41,874 nucleotides of DNA. Origin: an uncultured Gemmatimonadota bacterium (GTDB lineage Bacteria; Gemmatimonadota; Gemmatimonadetes; Gemmatimonadales; Gemmatimonadaceae). The notes beneath the pieces were generated by a model, which was given only the letters and a program-made list of their open reading frames with translations, made no database searches and was not told the DNA's origin. The stretch is taken from NCBI GenBank assembly GCA_903876745.1, contig CAIRBD010000359.1, positions 1-41,874 on the forward strand, written 5' to 3'. The position numbers and the translations under genes are program-made. How positions within the stretch are numbered: the stretch's first letter is position 1; each line of letters opens with the position of its first letter. Below are positions 1 through 7,528 of this stretch, in pieces.

Positions 1-170
1 CGACTTAGTCCGCGGCTACCGGCAGAAACAAACTGGCACCGCCCACGAGTCAGGATGTTATCGAGTTCCTTCGCCCGAAGACCAAGCGCCGCTGCCGCCG
101 CTCTCGTCGTGAGTCTGATGTGCCCTCCATATATTATCCTCGAAGATGAGGAAAATATACATCGGTGCAC
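1..170 (-). CDS. Possible partial gene with a helix-turn-helix, running off the left edge
   Basis: The minus strand stays open from about 179 to the window edge. It has a possible GTG start at 168-170 or TTG at 174-176. The translation contains GGHIRLTTRAAAALGLRAKE followed by LDNILTRGRCQFVSAGSRG, which looks like the N-terminal DNA-binding helices of a MerR or phage-type regulator. A GGAGG (about 125-130) lies inside the frame rather than before a standard start codon, so the true start is unclear. The region at 120-250 is clearly richer in A+T than its surroundings. I cannot name the family, and a non-coding interpretation remains possible. Confidence 0.3.
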   Translation of the reverse strand, partial: MHRCIFSSSSRIIYGGHIRLTTRAAAAALGLRAKELDNILTRGRCQFVSAGSRGLS

Positions 171-262
171 CGGCAAATTCTACAATCAGTGCCAATATCT
201 ATACCACAAAACGACTTAACGGCACTGTGTAAACAAACACTGAAGGTTGACGTTCTCGCGGA

Positions 263-1654
263 CTAGCCTACGAGACTCCGCGCTTTCTCTAGCTGAGCTC
301 TGACCGCCGAGGGTCCCGTGCCACCTTCGAGTTCTCGATGAGTGACCGTATGTGCGGGATCCAGCTCGAGAAAGACATCGGCCCCAAACGCCTGGTGTGC
401 GGTGGTGAATGCAACCAAGGGCAGGGCGGTCATCTCTATTCCCTGCTCTTCTGCTTCACGAACGAGGCGCCCCACGGCGCCATGCGCGTCACGAAACGTC
501 ACTCGTTTCCGAACGAGGTAATCGGCTAGATCGGTCGCCATCATCGAACTGGTGACCGCCGCACGCATCCGGTCCCGATTGAACGTGAGAGTCTCGATGG
601 ACCCGGCGACTGCAGGAAGGAGTAGCTCCATCGAATCCACCGCGTCGAAGAGTGAACGCTTGTCCTCCTGCAGGTCCTTGTTATAGCCGCTTGGGAGCCC
701 TTTCACGGTCGCAAGGAGCGCCACGAGGTCGCCCAGCACCCGAGCTCCGGAGCCGCGGGCCAGTTCCAGGGCGTCGGGATTACGTTTTTGGGGCATCATC
801 GACGACCCTGTGCTGAAGGCGTCGCCGTACCGCACGAAGCCGAACTCGCTCGATCCGAAGAGAATGAGGTCCTCGGCGAGTCGTGACAGATGCGCACCCG
901 CGAGCGCGAGCGCGAAGAGCAGCTCCGCAACGAAATCGCGATCGCCCACCGCGTCGATGCTGTTCTGGGATATCGCGTCGAACCCGAGCTCGCGCTGCAA
1001 CAAGTGCCGCGGGACCGGAAACGCCGAACCGGCGATAGCTCCGGATCCGAGCGGCAGAATCGCAGCGCCGGCGCGGGCCGCCTTGATGCGCGTCCTGTCG
1101 CGCTGCAACGGCCAGAAGTGAGCGAGCATCCAATGCGCGGCACTCACCGGCTGCGCGCGCTGCAGGTGCGTGTACGCAGGAATGAGGTCGTGTTCGAGTT
1201 GCCCAGCCTGCGCGACGATCGCGCGCTGCACCTCGAGGATGCGCGCATCGAGACGATCGGCGGCATCCATCGCCCAGAGGCGCGTGGCGGTGGCTACCTG
1301 ATCATTGCGACTGCGTCCGGTGTGCAACCGCGACGCCGGCTCGCCGGCCTCTTCGTGAAGGAGCCGGTCGATCATCGTGTGAATGTCTTCGTCCGCGGGG
1401 ATTGGCTGTGCGCCCGCAGCGAAGCGAGCGGCTACGCGATCCAAACCGTCGCGAACGCGGTCAGCGTCTGCACGAGACAGCACGCCGGCTTCGGCGATCG
1501 CGAGCGCCCACGCCTTCGAAAGTCGGATATCGAAGGGCCATAGGCGAAAGTCGACGCCGATGGACCGATTGACCGCTTCGAGTGCAGGGTGTGGGCCTCC
1601 GGAAAAACGGCCGCCCCACAACTTGTGCGACTTGGATTCAGACTCGCTGCTCAT
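263..1654 (-). CDS. argH: Argininosuccinate lyase
   Basis: This enzyme catalyses the last step of arginine synthesis in the cytoplasm, splitting argininosuccinate into arginine and fumarate. The protein is 463 residues, the normal length. It starts with the typical HKLWGGRFSGG segment and has TGRSRNDQVAT near residue 113. The fumarase/aspartase superfamily signature GSSMMPQKRNPD, which carries the catalytic serine loop, lies near residue 284. No good Shine-Dalgarno sequence precedes the ATG. It lies downstream of argR on the same strand, 138 bases away, and an AT-rich imperfect palindrome at 1733-1748 in that gap could be an ArgR site. Identification is firm. Confidence 0.96.
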   Translation of the reverse strand: MSSESESKSHKLWGGRFSGGPHPALEAVNRSIGVDFRLWPFDIRLSKAWALAIAEAGVLSRADADRVRDGLDRVAARFAAGAQPIPADEDIHTMIDRLLHEEAGEPASRLHTGRSRNDQVATATRLWAMDAADRLDARILEVQRAIVAQAGQLEHDLIPAYTHLQRAQPVSAAHWMLAHFWPLQRDRTRIKAARAGAAILPLGSGAIAGSAFPVPRHLLQRELGFDAISQNSIDAVGDRDFVAELLFALALAGAHLSRLAEDLILFGSSEFGFVRYGDAFSTGSSMMPQKRNPDALELARGSGARVLGDLVALLATVKGLPSGYNKDLQEDKRSLFDAVDSMELLLPAVAGSIETLTFNRDRMRAAVTSSMMATDLADYLVRKRVTFRDAHGAVGRLVREAEEQGIEMTALPLVAFTTAHQAFGADVFLELDPAHTVTHRELEGGTGPSAVRAQLEKARSLVG

Positions 1655-1732
1655 GCGGCCGAACGCGCGAAATGAAGCATATCGTGTTGTCGGATAACGA
1701 TTTGGACTGAAATTGCAGCGACGGGAACTACT

Positions 1733-1748
1733 TCACATAAATATGCGA
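1733..1748. promoter_or_regulatory. Candidate ARG box upstream of argH
   Basis: The sequence TCACATAAATATGCGA pairs with its own reverse complement at 12 of 16 positions. It has half-sites ACAT and ATGC separated by AT-rich bases, the general layout of ArgR operators (TGAAT-N4-ATTCA in E. coli). It stands out as AT-rich in a GC-rich gap between argR and argH. Assigning it to ArgR is an inference from location and shape. Confidence 0.3.
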
Positions 1749-1792
1749 GCGTATCAAAGGAAGGGAAAGGGCCGTGGCGGGCGGGAAGCGGG

Positions 1793-2248
1793 CTACTTTC
1801 GGGCGATCGAAAGGAGGCGCTTTGCGGTACGGTCGCGCGCGGACTCCGACCGGCAAATGATGAGAATCGTGTTCTCGCCAGCGATCGTGCCAAGGACGTC
1901 GGGATTGCCCTCCGAGTCGATCGCCTCGGCGATCGGCTGCGCGCCGGCGACGACCGTCTTGACGACGATCAACTCGCCTACGGTATCGAGCCGCGCGAAC
2001 AGCTGGGGCAGGATGGCTGCCAGTGTCGGCCGTCCTTCGCCCTCGCTCGTGGCGTCCGCGATGGTGTATCGTACGCCCGTCGGCGTCGGGATGCGGGCGA
2101 TGCGAAGATCGCGCATGTCGCGGGACAGCGTCGACTGCGTGACGTCGAGCCCACGCTCACCGAGCAATTGCCGGAGTTCTTCCTGGCTCCCGACGAGGTG
2201 CGTGGCGATAACTTCCTGAATGATCCGCTGCCGTTCGTTTTTGGTCAT
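1793..2248 (-). CDS. argR: Arginine repressor ArgR
   Basis: This is a transcription factor that senses arginine and controls arginine genes, in known cases as a hexamer of about 150 residues per subunit. This protein is 151 residues. The N-terminal winged helix covers about residues 1-70, with the recognition helix in QSTLSRDMRDL. The C-terminal arginine-binding and oligomerisation domain carries GTIAGENTILIIC near residue 120, matching the family's GTIAGDDT region. A GGAG sits about 8 bases before the ATG. It is divergent from argC, and the 82-94 base gap holds a strong palindrome, so control of argCBD and of itself is likely. Confidence 0.93.
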   Translation of the reverse strand: MTKNERQRIIQEVIATHLVGSQEELRQLLGERGLDVTQSTLSRDMRDLRIARIPTPTGVRYTIADATSEGEGRPTLAAILPQLFARLDTVGELIVVKTVVAGAQPIAEAIDSEGNPDVLGTIAGENTILIICRSESARDRTAKRLLSIARK

Positions 2249-2306
2249 GGCGATTCTCCAGTATGCGACGTGAGCATAGCGCCGAGGCAGGGCGAGCGTA
2301 AGACGG

Positions 2307-2335
2307 TTGACAACTAACCAGTGAGAACTTATGCA
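2307..2335 (+). promoter_or_regulatory. Promoter of argCBD
   Basis: A perfect -35 hexamer TTGACA (2307-2312) is followed by a 17-base spacer and TATGCA (2330-2335), a weak -10 match. The expected transcription start is about 2342-2343, which is the A of the second in-frame ATG of argC. The mRNA could therefore be leaderless. The -10 overlaps the palindrome at 2329-2350. Confidence 0.5.
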
Positions 2336-2350
2336 TTCTTTGATGCATAA
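2329..2350. promoter_or_regulatory. Perfect inverted repeat, likely ArgR operator
   Basis: TTATGCAT (2329-2336) and ATGCATAA (2343-2350) are perfect inverted 8-base arms around a 6-base spacer. The element covers the -10 region, the expected transcription start and both possible argC start codons, an ideal place for repression. The next gene on the other strand encodes ArgR. The spacing (TGCAT-N6-ATGCA) differs from the canonical N4 of E. coli, so binding by ArgR is inferred. Confidence 0.5.
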
Positions 2351-3305
2351 ATTACCGGTCGGGGTGCTTGGAGCCAGTGGCTACGCAGGTCGCGAACTGT
2401 GTGCCCTCGTGCAGCGCCATCCTCATATGTCGCTAGTGTTTGCCACTGCGAACGAACAGCGCGGAAAGACCGTCGAACTGCCTGGTGGCGGTACGACCAC
2501 GTTCGTTGCCACCGAGGACGCGCCGCTGGAGCAGGCGGCCCTGGTGTTCAGTTCGCTGCCGCACGGCGCGTCGAAGACATGGGTGGAACGTGCACGCGCC
2601 GCCGGCGCCAAGGTTGTGGATCTCTCGACTGACCTTCGGATCGGGAACGGCGTCGATGGCGTTCCGTATGGCCTGACCGAGGAACGGCGCGCCGAAGTCC
2701 GTGGTGCAGATGTCGTCGCGAATCCCGGGTGTTATCCGACGTCGATCCTGCTCGCGCTCCTGCCGCTCATCGAGGCAGGGCTCGTGGCACCCGGGGCGGC
2801 GATCGTGGCTGATTCAGCGAGTGGCGTGACCGGTGCCGGTTTCACGGCTCGCCCCGACCTTCTGTTCGGCGAGGTGACGGAGAACTACCGAGGGTACGGG
2901 ATCGGCAACACGCATCGGCATCTCAATGAGATGCGCGCCGCTCTCACCGAGTGGCGCGCGAACGCCGACCTGCTGTTCACACCGCACCTCCTGCCCGTTG
3001 CGCGCGGCATCCTGTCGACGATCACCGTGCCTCTCACGCGTTCTCTCGATGACCCGCTCTCACTTTGGCGCACGCGGTATGCCGGCGAGCGGTTCATCGA
3101 GGTCGTCGGGGCGCCGCCGGAGTTGCGCCACGTGACCCATCGCAATGTGGTGCGCATCCATGCGACGATGCAGCAGGGAGTTCGCCGTCCGACGCTGCTC
3201 GTGTTGTCGGCGATCGACAATCTGATGAAAGGCGCCGCCGGTCAGGCGGTGCAGAACGCGAACCTCATGCTCGGGCTCGACGAAACACTGGGGCTACCGG
3301 TCTGA
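2331..3305 (+). CDS. argC: N-acetyl-gamma-glutamyl-phosphate reductase
   Basis: This NADPH-dependent enzyme reduces acetylglutamyl phosphate to the semialdehyde, the third step of arginine synthesis. The protein is 324 residues from the first ATG, or 320 from the ATG at 2343, which fits the promoter better. The Rossmann motif GVLGASGYAGREL lies at the N-terminus. The catalytic cysteine is in VANPGCYPTS, and a GNTHRHLNEM segment supplies the active-site histidine region. It is first in an argC-argB-argD run, and its TGA overlaps the argB ATG by one base. No Shine-Dalgarno sequence is visible before either start. A LysW-dependent homologue (LysY) cannot be excluded by eye. Confidence 0.93.
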   Translation: MHSLMHKLPVGVLGASGYAGRELCALVQRHPHMSLVFATANEQRGKTVELPGGGTTTFVATEDAPLEQAALVFSSLPHGASKTWVERARAAGAKVVDLSTDLRIGNGVDGVPYGLTEERRAEVRGADVVANPGCYPTSILLALLPLIEAGLVAPGAAIVADSASGVTGAGFTARPDLLFGEVTENYRGYGIGNTHRHLNEMRAALTEWRANADLLFTPHLLPVARGILSTITVPLTRSLDDPLSLWRTRYAGERFIEVVGAPPELRHVTHRNVVRIHATMQQGVRRPTLLVLSAIDNLMKGAAGQAVQNANLMLGLDETLGLPV

Positions 3306-4075
3306 TGCGCGTCGTGAAGATCGGAGGGCGCGCGCAGGGGGATGTACGGCTCGCAGAACGGCTCGCCGCCGCATCGCGCGTCTCATCGCGCACTGCGGGT
3401 GGTCTCTGTGTCGTGCACGGGGGCGGTGACGAAGTGTCGGCGCTCCAGCGGCGGCTGGGACTCGAGCCGAAGTTCCATGGCGGGCGCCGCGTGACGAGTG
3501 TGGACGACCTCGAGATCGTGCGGATGGTGCTGTCGGGCACGACGAACAAGCGGCTGACCGCGCAGTTGGTGAGTGCCGGCGTCCGTGCCGTCGGCGTCTC
3601 TGGTGAGGACGCCGGCCTGTTCCAGGCGCACGCGACGGACGCGGCGACGATGGGGCGTGTCGGCGGACGCGTCACGGTGGATCCGTCGCTCGTGCGATAC
3701 CTCGTGGCCGGCGGCTTCGTGCCGGTGGTCTCGCCGCTGGCGCGGGACGCGGACGATCCCGCCGGCGCTGGATTGAACGTGAACGGCGACGACGCCGCCG
3801 CGGCGCTCGCCGCCGCACTGGGCGCCGATGAACTCGTGTTGGTGGCAGACGTGCCGGGCGTGCTCGAGGCGGGCGCGTTGATCGCGTCGCTCGATGAGGC
3901 CGGGGCACGCGCGCTGATCGCGAGTGGCGTCGCGGCCGGCGGGATGGCGGCCAAACTCGAGGCGGCGCTCGCCGCATTGCACGGGAACGTGCCGACGGTA
4001 CGCATCACGGGACTCGATGGCATCGGCGACGTCGCCGCCGGCACCCGCATCCGCTTACACCCTACAGTTTCCTGA
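3305..4075 (+). CDS. argB: Acetylglutamate kinase
   Basis: This enzyme phosphorylates N-acetylglutamate in the second step of arginine synthesis. The ATG at 3305 shares its A with the argC stop codon (TGATG), which favours translational coupling and gives 256 residues, the size of E. coli ArgB. Motifs of the amino acid kinase fold are visible: VVKIGG at the N-terminus, VVHGGG near residue 38, GRRVT before VDDLEIVRMVL, LNVNGDDAAAALA near residue 157 and GGMAAKLEAAL near residue 214. The open frame extends upstream into argC, but that part is antisense-like noise. LysZ, which acts on LysW-linked substrates, has the same fold and is the main alternative. Confidence 0.9.
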   Translation: MRVVKIGGRAQGDVRLAERLAAASRVSSRTAGGLCVVHGGGDEVSALQRRLGLEPKFHGGRRVTSVDDLEIVRMVLSGTTNKRLTAQLVSAGVRAVGVSGEDAGLFQAHATDAATMGRVGGRVTVDPSLVRYLVAGGFVPVVSPLARDADDPAGAGLNVNGDDAAAALAAALGADELVLVADVPGVLEAGALIASLDEAGARALIASGVAAGGMAAKLEAALAALHGNVPTVRITGLDGIGDVAAGTRIRLHPTVS

Positions 4076-4082
4076 GATCGAC

Positions 4083-5267
4083 ATGACGACTATTCCCACC
4101 ACATCCCCGACCGACGCGCTGCTCGGCGTGTACCGCAAGCCGCCCATGGAACTGGTGCGCGGTGCCGGGGTCGAGTTGTTCGACGCGGACGGCAAGGCCT
4201 ATCTCGACTTCGTCGCAGGCATCGCCGTGAACGCACTCGGCTACGGCGATGCGGAGCTGATGCGTGTCATGCGTGACGCGACGGAGAGCGGGCTCGTTCA
4301 CACGTCGAATCTCTATCGTACGGCGCCTGGCGAGCAGCTGGCGGAGAAACTGACCGGACGCACCTTCGCCGACCGTGTCTTCCTCAGCAACTCCGGAGCC
4401 GAGGCGAATGAAGGCGCGTTCAAGATCGCGCGTCGCTGGGCGCGGACGATGGGCGGCGCGTCGAAGCACGAGATCATCGCGCTCCGCGGGGCGTTCCACG
4501 GCCGTCTCTTCGGCACCCTGGCCGCAACGGACCGTCCGAGCTACCGCGCGCCATTTCGGCCGCTCGCCGGCGGCATCTCGATCGTCGAGCGCGATCTCGA
4601 GGAACTCGATGCGGCGCTGAATCCCGAGACGGTCGCCGCCGTGATCGCCGAGCCGGTGCAGGGTGAGGGCGGTGTTCGCGTGCTCGAGCATTCGTTCCTT
4701 CAGGCGCTCCGCGAGATGACGGCACAGCGCGGCATCGCGTTGATCCTGGATGAGATCCAGTGCGGCTACGGCAGAACAGGGACGTTCCTCGCGCACGAAC
4801 AGGCGGGCATCGTCCCCGACCTGCTGACGGTCGCGAAGCCGATGGCGGGCGGGTTGCCGATGGGGGCGATCCTGGCGACCAAGGCGGTGGCGGATGTGAT
4901 GCAGCCCGGCGACCACGGCACGACGTTCGGCGGCGGGCCGTTCGTGGCGAGCGTGGCGTCGTACGTGTTCGATCGGTTGTCGGATAGCGCGCTCCTCACG
5001 CACGTGACGGAGCAGGGGGCCTGGCTCGGTGCCGCGCTTCGCGGGCTCGCCGAGCGGAATACCAGGATCCGAGCGGTTCGCGGCACGGGACTGATGTGGG
5101 GCATCGATATCGTCGATCCCGCGAAGGACGTGATCGGTCGCGCGATGGAGATGGGATTGCTCATCTGCAGCGCGGGCGAGCATACGATCCGTCTGCTGCC
5201 GCCGCTCGTGATGACGCGGCGCGACCTGGAGCGCGGTGTGGAACTGCTGACGCGCGCGATCGGCTAG
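4083..5267 (+). CDS. argD: Acetylornithine aminotransferase
   Basis: This PLP-dependent class III aminotransferase makes N-acetylornithine from the semialdehyde, using glutamate. The start at 4083 (MTTIPTTSP) lies 7 bases after the argB stop and gives 394 residues, the usual size. Visible motifs are FVAGIAVNALGYGD, SNSGAEANEGAFKIAR (phosphate-binding), ILDEIQCGYGRTG (the aspartate that holds the PLP ring nitrogen) and VAKPMAGGLPMGA, where the lysine forms the Schiff base. It ends the argCBD operon. The stop codon lies inside a hairpin shared with the convergent gene. Confidence 0.93.
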   Translation: MTTIPTTSPTDALLGVYRKPPMELVRGAGVELFDADGKAYLDFVAGIAVNALGYGDAELMRVMRDATESGLVHTSNLYRTAPGEQLAEKLTGRTFADRVFLSNSGAEANEGAFKIARRWARTMGGASKHEIIALRGAFHGRLFGTLAATDRPSYRAPFRPLAGGISIVERDLEELDAALNPETVAAVIAEPVQGEGGVRVLEHSFLQALREMTAQRGIALILDEIQCGYGRTGTFLAHEQAGIVPDLLTVAKPMAGGLPMGAILATKAVADVMQPGDHGTTFGGGPFVASVASYVFDRLSDSALLTHVTEQGAWLGAALRGLAERNTRIRAVRGTGLMWGIDIVDPAKDVIGRAMEMGLLICSAGEHTIRLLPPLVMTRRDLERGVELLTRAIG

Positions 5268-5295
5268 CGGGCGTCGCGCGGTCGGCGCCCGCTAG
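5264..5295. terminator. Hairpin between convergent argD and CotH-like genes
   Basis: CTAGCGGGCG (5264-5273) and CGCCCGCTAG (5286-5295) form a perfect 10-bp stem with a 12-base loop. Both TAG stop codons, argD at 5265-5267 and the opposite gene at 5292-5294, lie inside the stem arms. No T-tract follows on either side, so it may block read-through or protect 3' ends rather than act as a classical terminator. Confidence 0.5.
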
Positions 5296-6326
5296 TTGCC
5301 GTTCTTCTGGCAGCCGTCCGAAACGTCGCGCGCGAGCACGGCGAGGTGTGTGGCGCGGTCCCAGAATTCATCGAGATACTCGCGCATGTCCTTCGCCTTG
5401 GAGGACGTGAGCTGCGGCACCGACGCGAAGAGTCCGTCGATGGTGGACCGCTTGGCGAGGAACCGATCGACGACCGGGCGCAACGCCGCTTGGTCGCGAC
5501 AATCACCGCGATAGATGCGTTGCGTGACGGACTTCGTTCTGAACCGCGCGTCGGGGTGCGCATACCTTGTGTTGACGGCGCCGGACCAGTCGAAATCGTA
5601 GGGCACCGTCACGAGCCGCGCCGCGGAATCCCGAACGAGCGTGATGTTGTGCAGCGCGGCGATGGACCAGTCGGTGTTGCCGATCATGAACTCAAAGAGC
5701 CCCACGCGGCCGAGCGGGTCCTGTTCGACGTCGTCGAAATGCGCGCCGGTCTTCTTGAAGTGCTCTCCACCGAGTCGCGCGGCCAGCAACTCGGGATCCT
5801 CGATGAAGAACGCCCACGTCACGATCGGTTTGACGGCGTTGGCGCTGTCGCGGTACGTGACGTGCACGAGTCGTGTGCGGTAGCTCGAGTCGGTGAGGGT
5901 GGCGTACGCGCGGTAGATGAGCAGCTCCTGCAGGATGTACTGCTCGTACTCCGCGTTGCCGGGCTGGCAGTTGGTGGTGAGCTTGAGTCGGCCGACGTTC
6001 GAGAACAGGGTTCCCCTGGCCGCGGAGTTCTTCGGCTCGAAATAGATCGGCGGAAAATCACAATTGCGCGCCTGCCGGCGAAAATGCCCGCGCGCCCGGA
6101 GCGTGGCGGGGATGGCGACCGTACGGCCAGCGGAATCGACGTAGCTCGCCATGGCGCCGTGTTTGACGAGCGAGGTGCTGTCGCGGTCCTTCACGAGCTT
6201 CTTGATGTTGGTGGTGATCGTGATCTCGATCGGCGCGTCGGATCGGAACAACCGTTGCGCGTGGGCGCCGACGGTCGTGGCGGCGAGGGCGAGCGTCGCC
6301 GCGCCGACGCGTGTGGCGAAGCTCAT
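5292..6326 (-). CDS. Secreted CotH-like protein
   Basis: This is a 344-residue protein with a clear signal peptide (about residues 1-23, ending AHAQ). It carries an RARGHFRRQ segment near residue 78, similar to the RGN-type motif of CotH proteins. Further on are IGNTDWSIAALHN and PYDFDWSG, which resemble the catalytic-loop and metal-binding segments of the CotH kinase-like fold. The assignment to CotH is by motif flavour and by context. The ATG overlaps the stop of the DUF4956 gene by 4 bases (ATGA), and DUF4956 and CotH genes are known neighbours in other bacteria. If active, it may phosphorylate a secreted or cell-surface protein. Substrate unknown. Confidence 0.55.
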   Translation of the reverse strand: MSFATRVGAATLALAATTVGAHAQRLFRSDAPIEITITTNIKKLVKDRDSTSLVKHGAMASYVDSAGRTVAIPATLRARGHFRRQARNCDFPPIYFEPKNSAARGTLFSNVGRLKLTTNCQPGNAEYEQYILQELLIYRAYATLTDSSYRTRLVHVTYRDSANAVKPIVTWAFFIEDPELLAARLGGEHFKKTGAHFDDVEQDPLGRVGLFEFMIGNTDWSIAALHNITLVRDSAARLVTVPYDFDWSGAVNTRYAHPDARFRTKSVTQRIYRGDCRDQAALRPVVDRFLAKRSTIDGLFASVPQLTSSKAKDMREYLDEFWDRATHLAVLARDVSDGCQKNGN

Positions 6327-7477
6327 CGTAGCTCCAGTCGGAGGACGAGCGCGCCGCCGACGGCGCGCAGTTGGTCACTGACGACACCGGGAGTGACCGT
6401 TCTCGCAAAGTCCACATTGTATTCGAGCACGTCCACACCGTCGACATCGTGGACGACGTCGCCGAAGCGCCAGCGCTTGAAGAGCGACGCGAACTCCGGC
6501 TCGAGGAGCGCGCGCAATGCGCCGGTGTCGTTCGTCTTGAGGCGCAGCAACATCGCGAACTGCGACGGGGAATCGGGTTCGTCTTCGGCGAGTTCCGGCG
6601 CGTTGCGCTTGCGGCGGCGCCACGCGCGGTCGGCGATGGCCTCGAGCTGATCGGGCGCGAGCGCCTTGAAGACCTCGTCGTCCATGCGAGCGACGAATGT
6701 GCCGGTGCGGCTCGCTTCCTCGAGCGCACGCTCGAGGGCCCGCTGTGCACGCTTGCCCTCGAGGGCGGCCGGCGCGCGTCCGAAGTCCGTGTACCAGATG
6801 GCGATGGCGAGGAGATTGAAGCCGACCGACAGGACGGCGGCGACGGAGGGGTTGACGGCGGCCGCGAGGCCGACGCCCGTAGTGATGAGGATGTATGCCG
6901 CGTCTTTGGTGTCGTCGAGCGAGTTGCGGAACCGCACGGCGGCGACGATACCACCAAGGCTGAAGGCGAGGGCGAGACTGTACTTGACCAGCACCACGAT
7001 GCCGGCGACGATCACCGGGAGGACGAGCAGCGTCTGCACGACCGACTGCTGCCATCCCTTCTTCTTTCTGGTGAGCGTGTAGATCCAGGCGATCGGCACG
7101 CTGAACGCAAGCGCGCTGGCCATGGCGAGGGCGGTGGGCAGGGCCGCAGGCCCCGTCGCGAGCGGCGTGCTGCGCAGAATCGCCTTCTTGCTCATGCCGG
7201 TGATATCCTCGAGGCCTTCGCCTCCGAGCGTGCCGAGCCCGCCGACCGACATGTTTCGCAACAGATACATGGCCGCGCCGAGGAGCGCGTAGTACAACGC
7301 CGTGCGGACGAGCACGTTGCTCCACAACACGGAATCAGCAGGGGATCGTCGCGACATGCGATAGGGAATCGTGTTGAGGAGCCAGCCGGGAACTGCCTTG
7401 GGGAGAAGTTGTGGCGGTCGACGGCAGAGGGCAACCAAGGGTGCGGCCACTGGCGAGGGATGGAGTCGGGTCGTCAT
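6323..7477 (-). CDS. DUF4956 membrane protein
   Basis: This is a 384-residue protein with four or five membrane segments in its first half: about 52-71, 100-124, 140-178 and 195-225. A conserved-looking stretch GIVAAVRFRNSLDDTKDAAYIL is followed by a soluble C-terminal half rich in charged residues. That pattern matches DUF4956, a family found next to VTC-type polyphosphate polymerase and CotH genes. The function of DUF4956 is not established. A GAGAG about 8 bases before the ATG at 7477 supports this start, and the ATG at 7357 (MSRRSPADS) is an alternative. It is followed by the CotH-like gene with a 4-base overlap and is divergent from the phosphatase gene. Confidence 0.75.
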   Translation of the reverse strand: MTTRLHPSPVAAPLVALCRRPPQLLPKAVPGWLLNTIPYRMSRRSPADSVLWSNVLVRTALYYALLGAAMYLLRNMSVGGLGTLGGEGLEDITGMSKKAILRSTPLATGPAALPTALAMASALAFSVPIAWIYTLTRKKKGWQQSVVQTLLVLPVIVAGIVVLVKYSLALAFSLGGIVAAVRFRNSLDDTKDAAYILITTGVGLAAAVNPSVAAVLSVGFNLLAIAIWYTDFGRAPAALEGKRAQRALERALEEASRTGTFVARMDDEVFKALAPDQLEAIADRAWRRRKRNAPELAEDEPDSPSQFAMLLRLKTNDTGALRALLEPEFASLFKRWRFGDVVHDVDGVDVLEYNVDFARTVTPGVVSDQLRAVGGALVLRLELR

Positions 7478-7528
7478 CGTACAGACTCTCTTCGTTCACC
7501 GCCGTTCTCATCCGCCCATCGAGTCCCG

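Noticed and set aside
200-262. Terminator after argH
   Set aside because: Only a 4-bp stem (GTGT/ACAC) and a direct repeat CACTG are seen, too weak to call.
6371-7528. Upstream extension of the phosphatase frame
   Set aside because: It would cover the DUF4956 gene on the other strand, while the ATG at 7529 gives a proper signal peptide.
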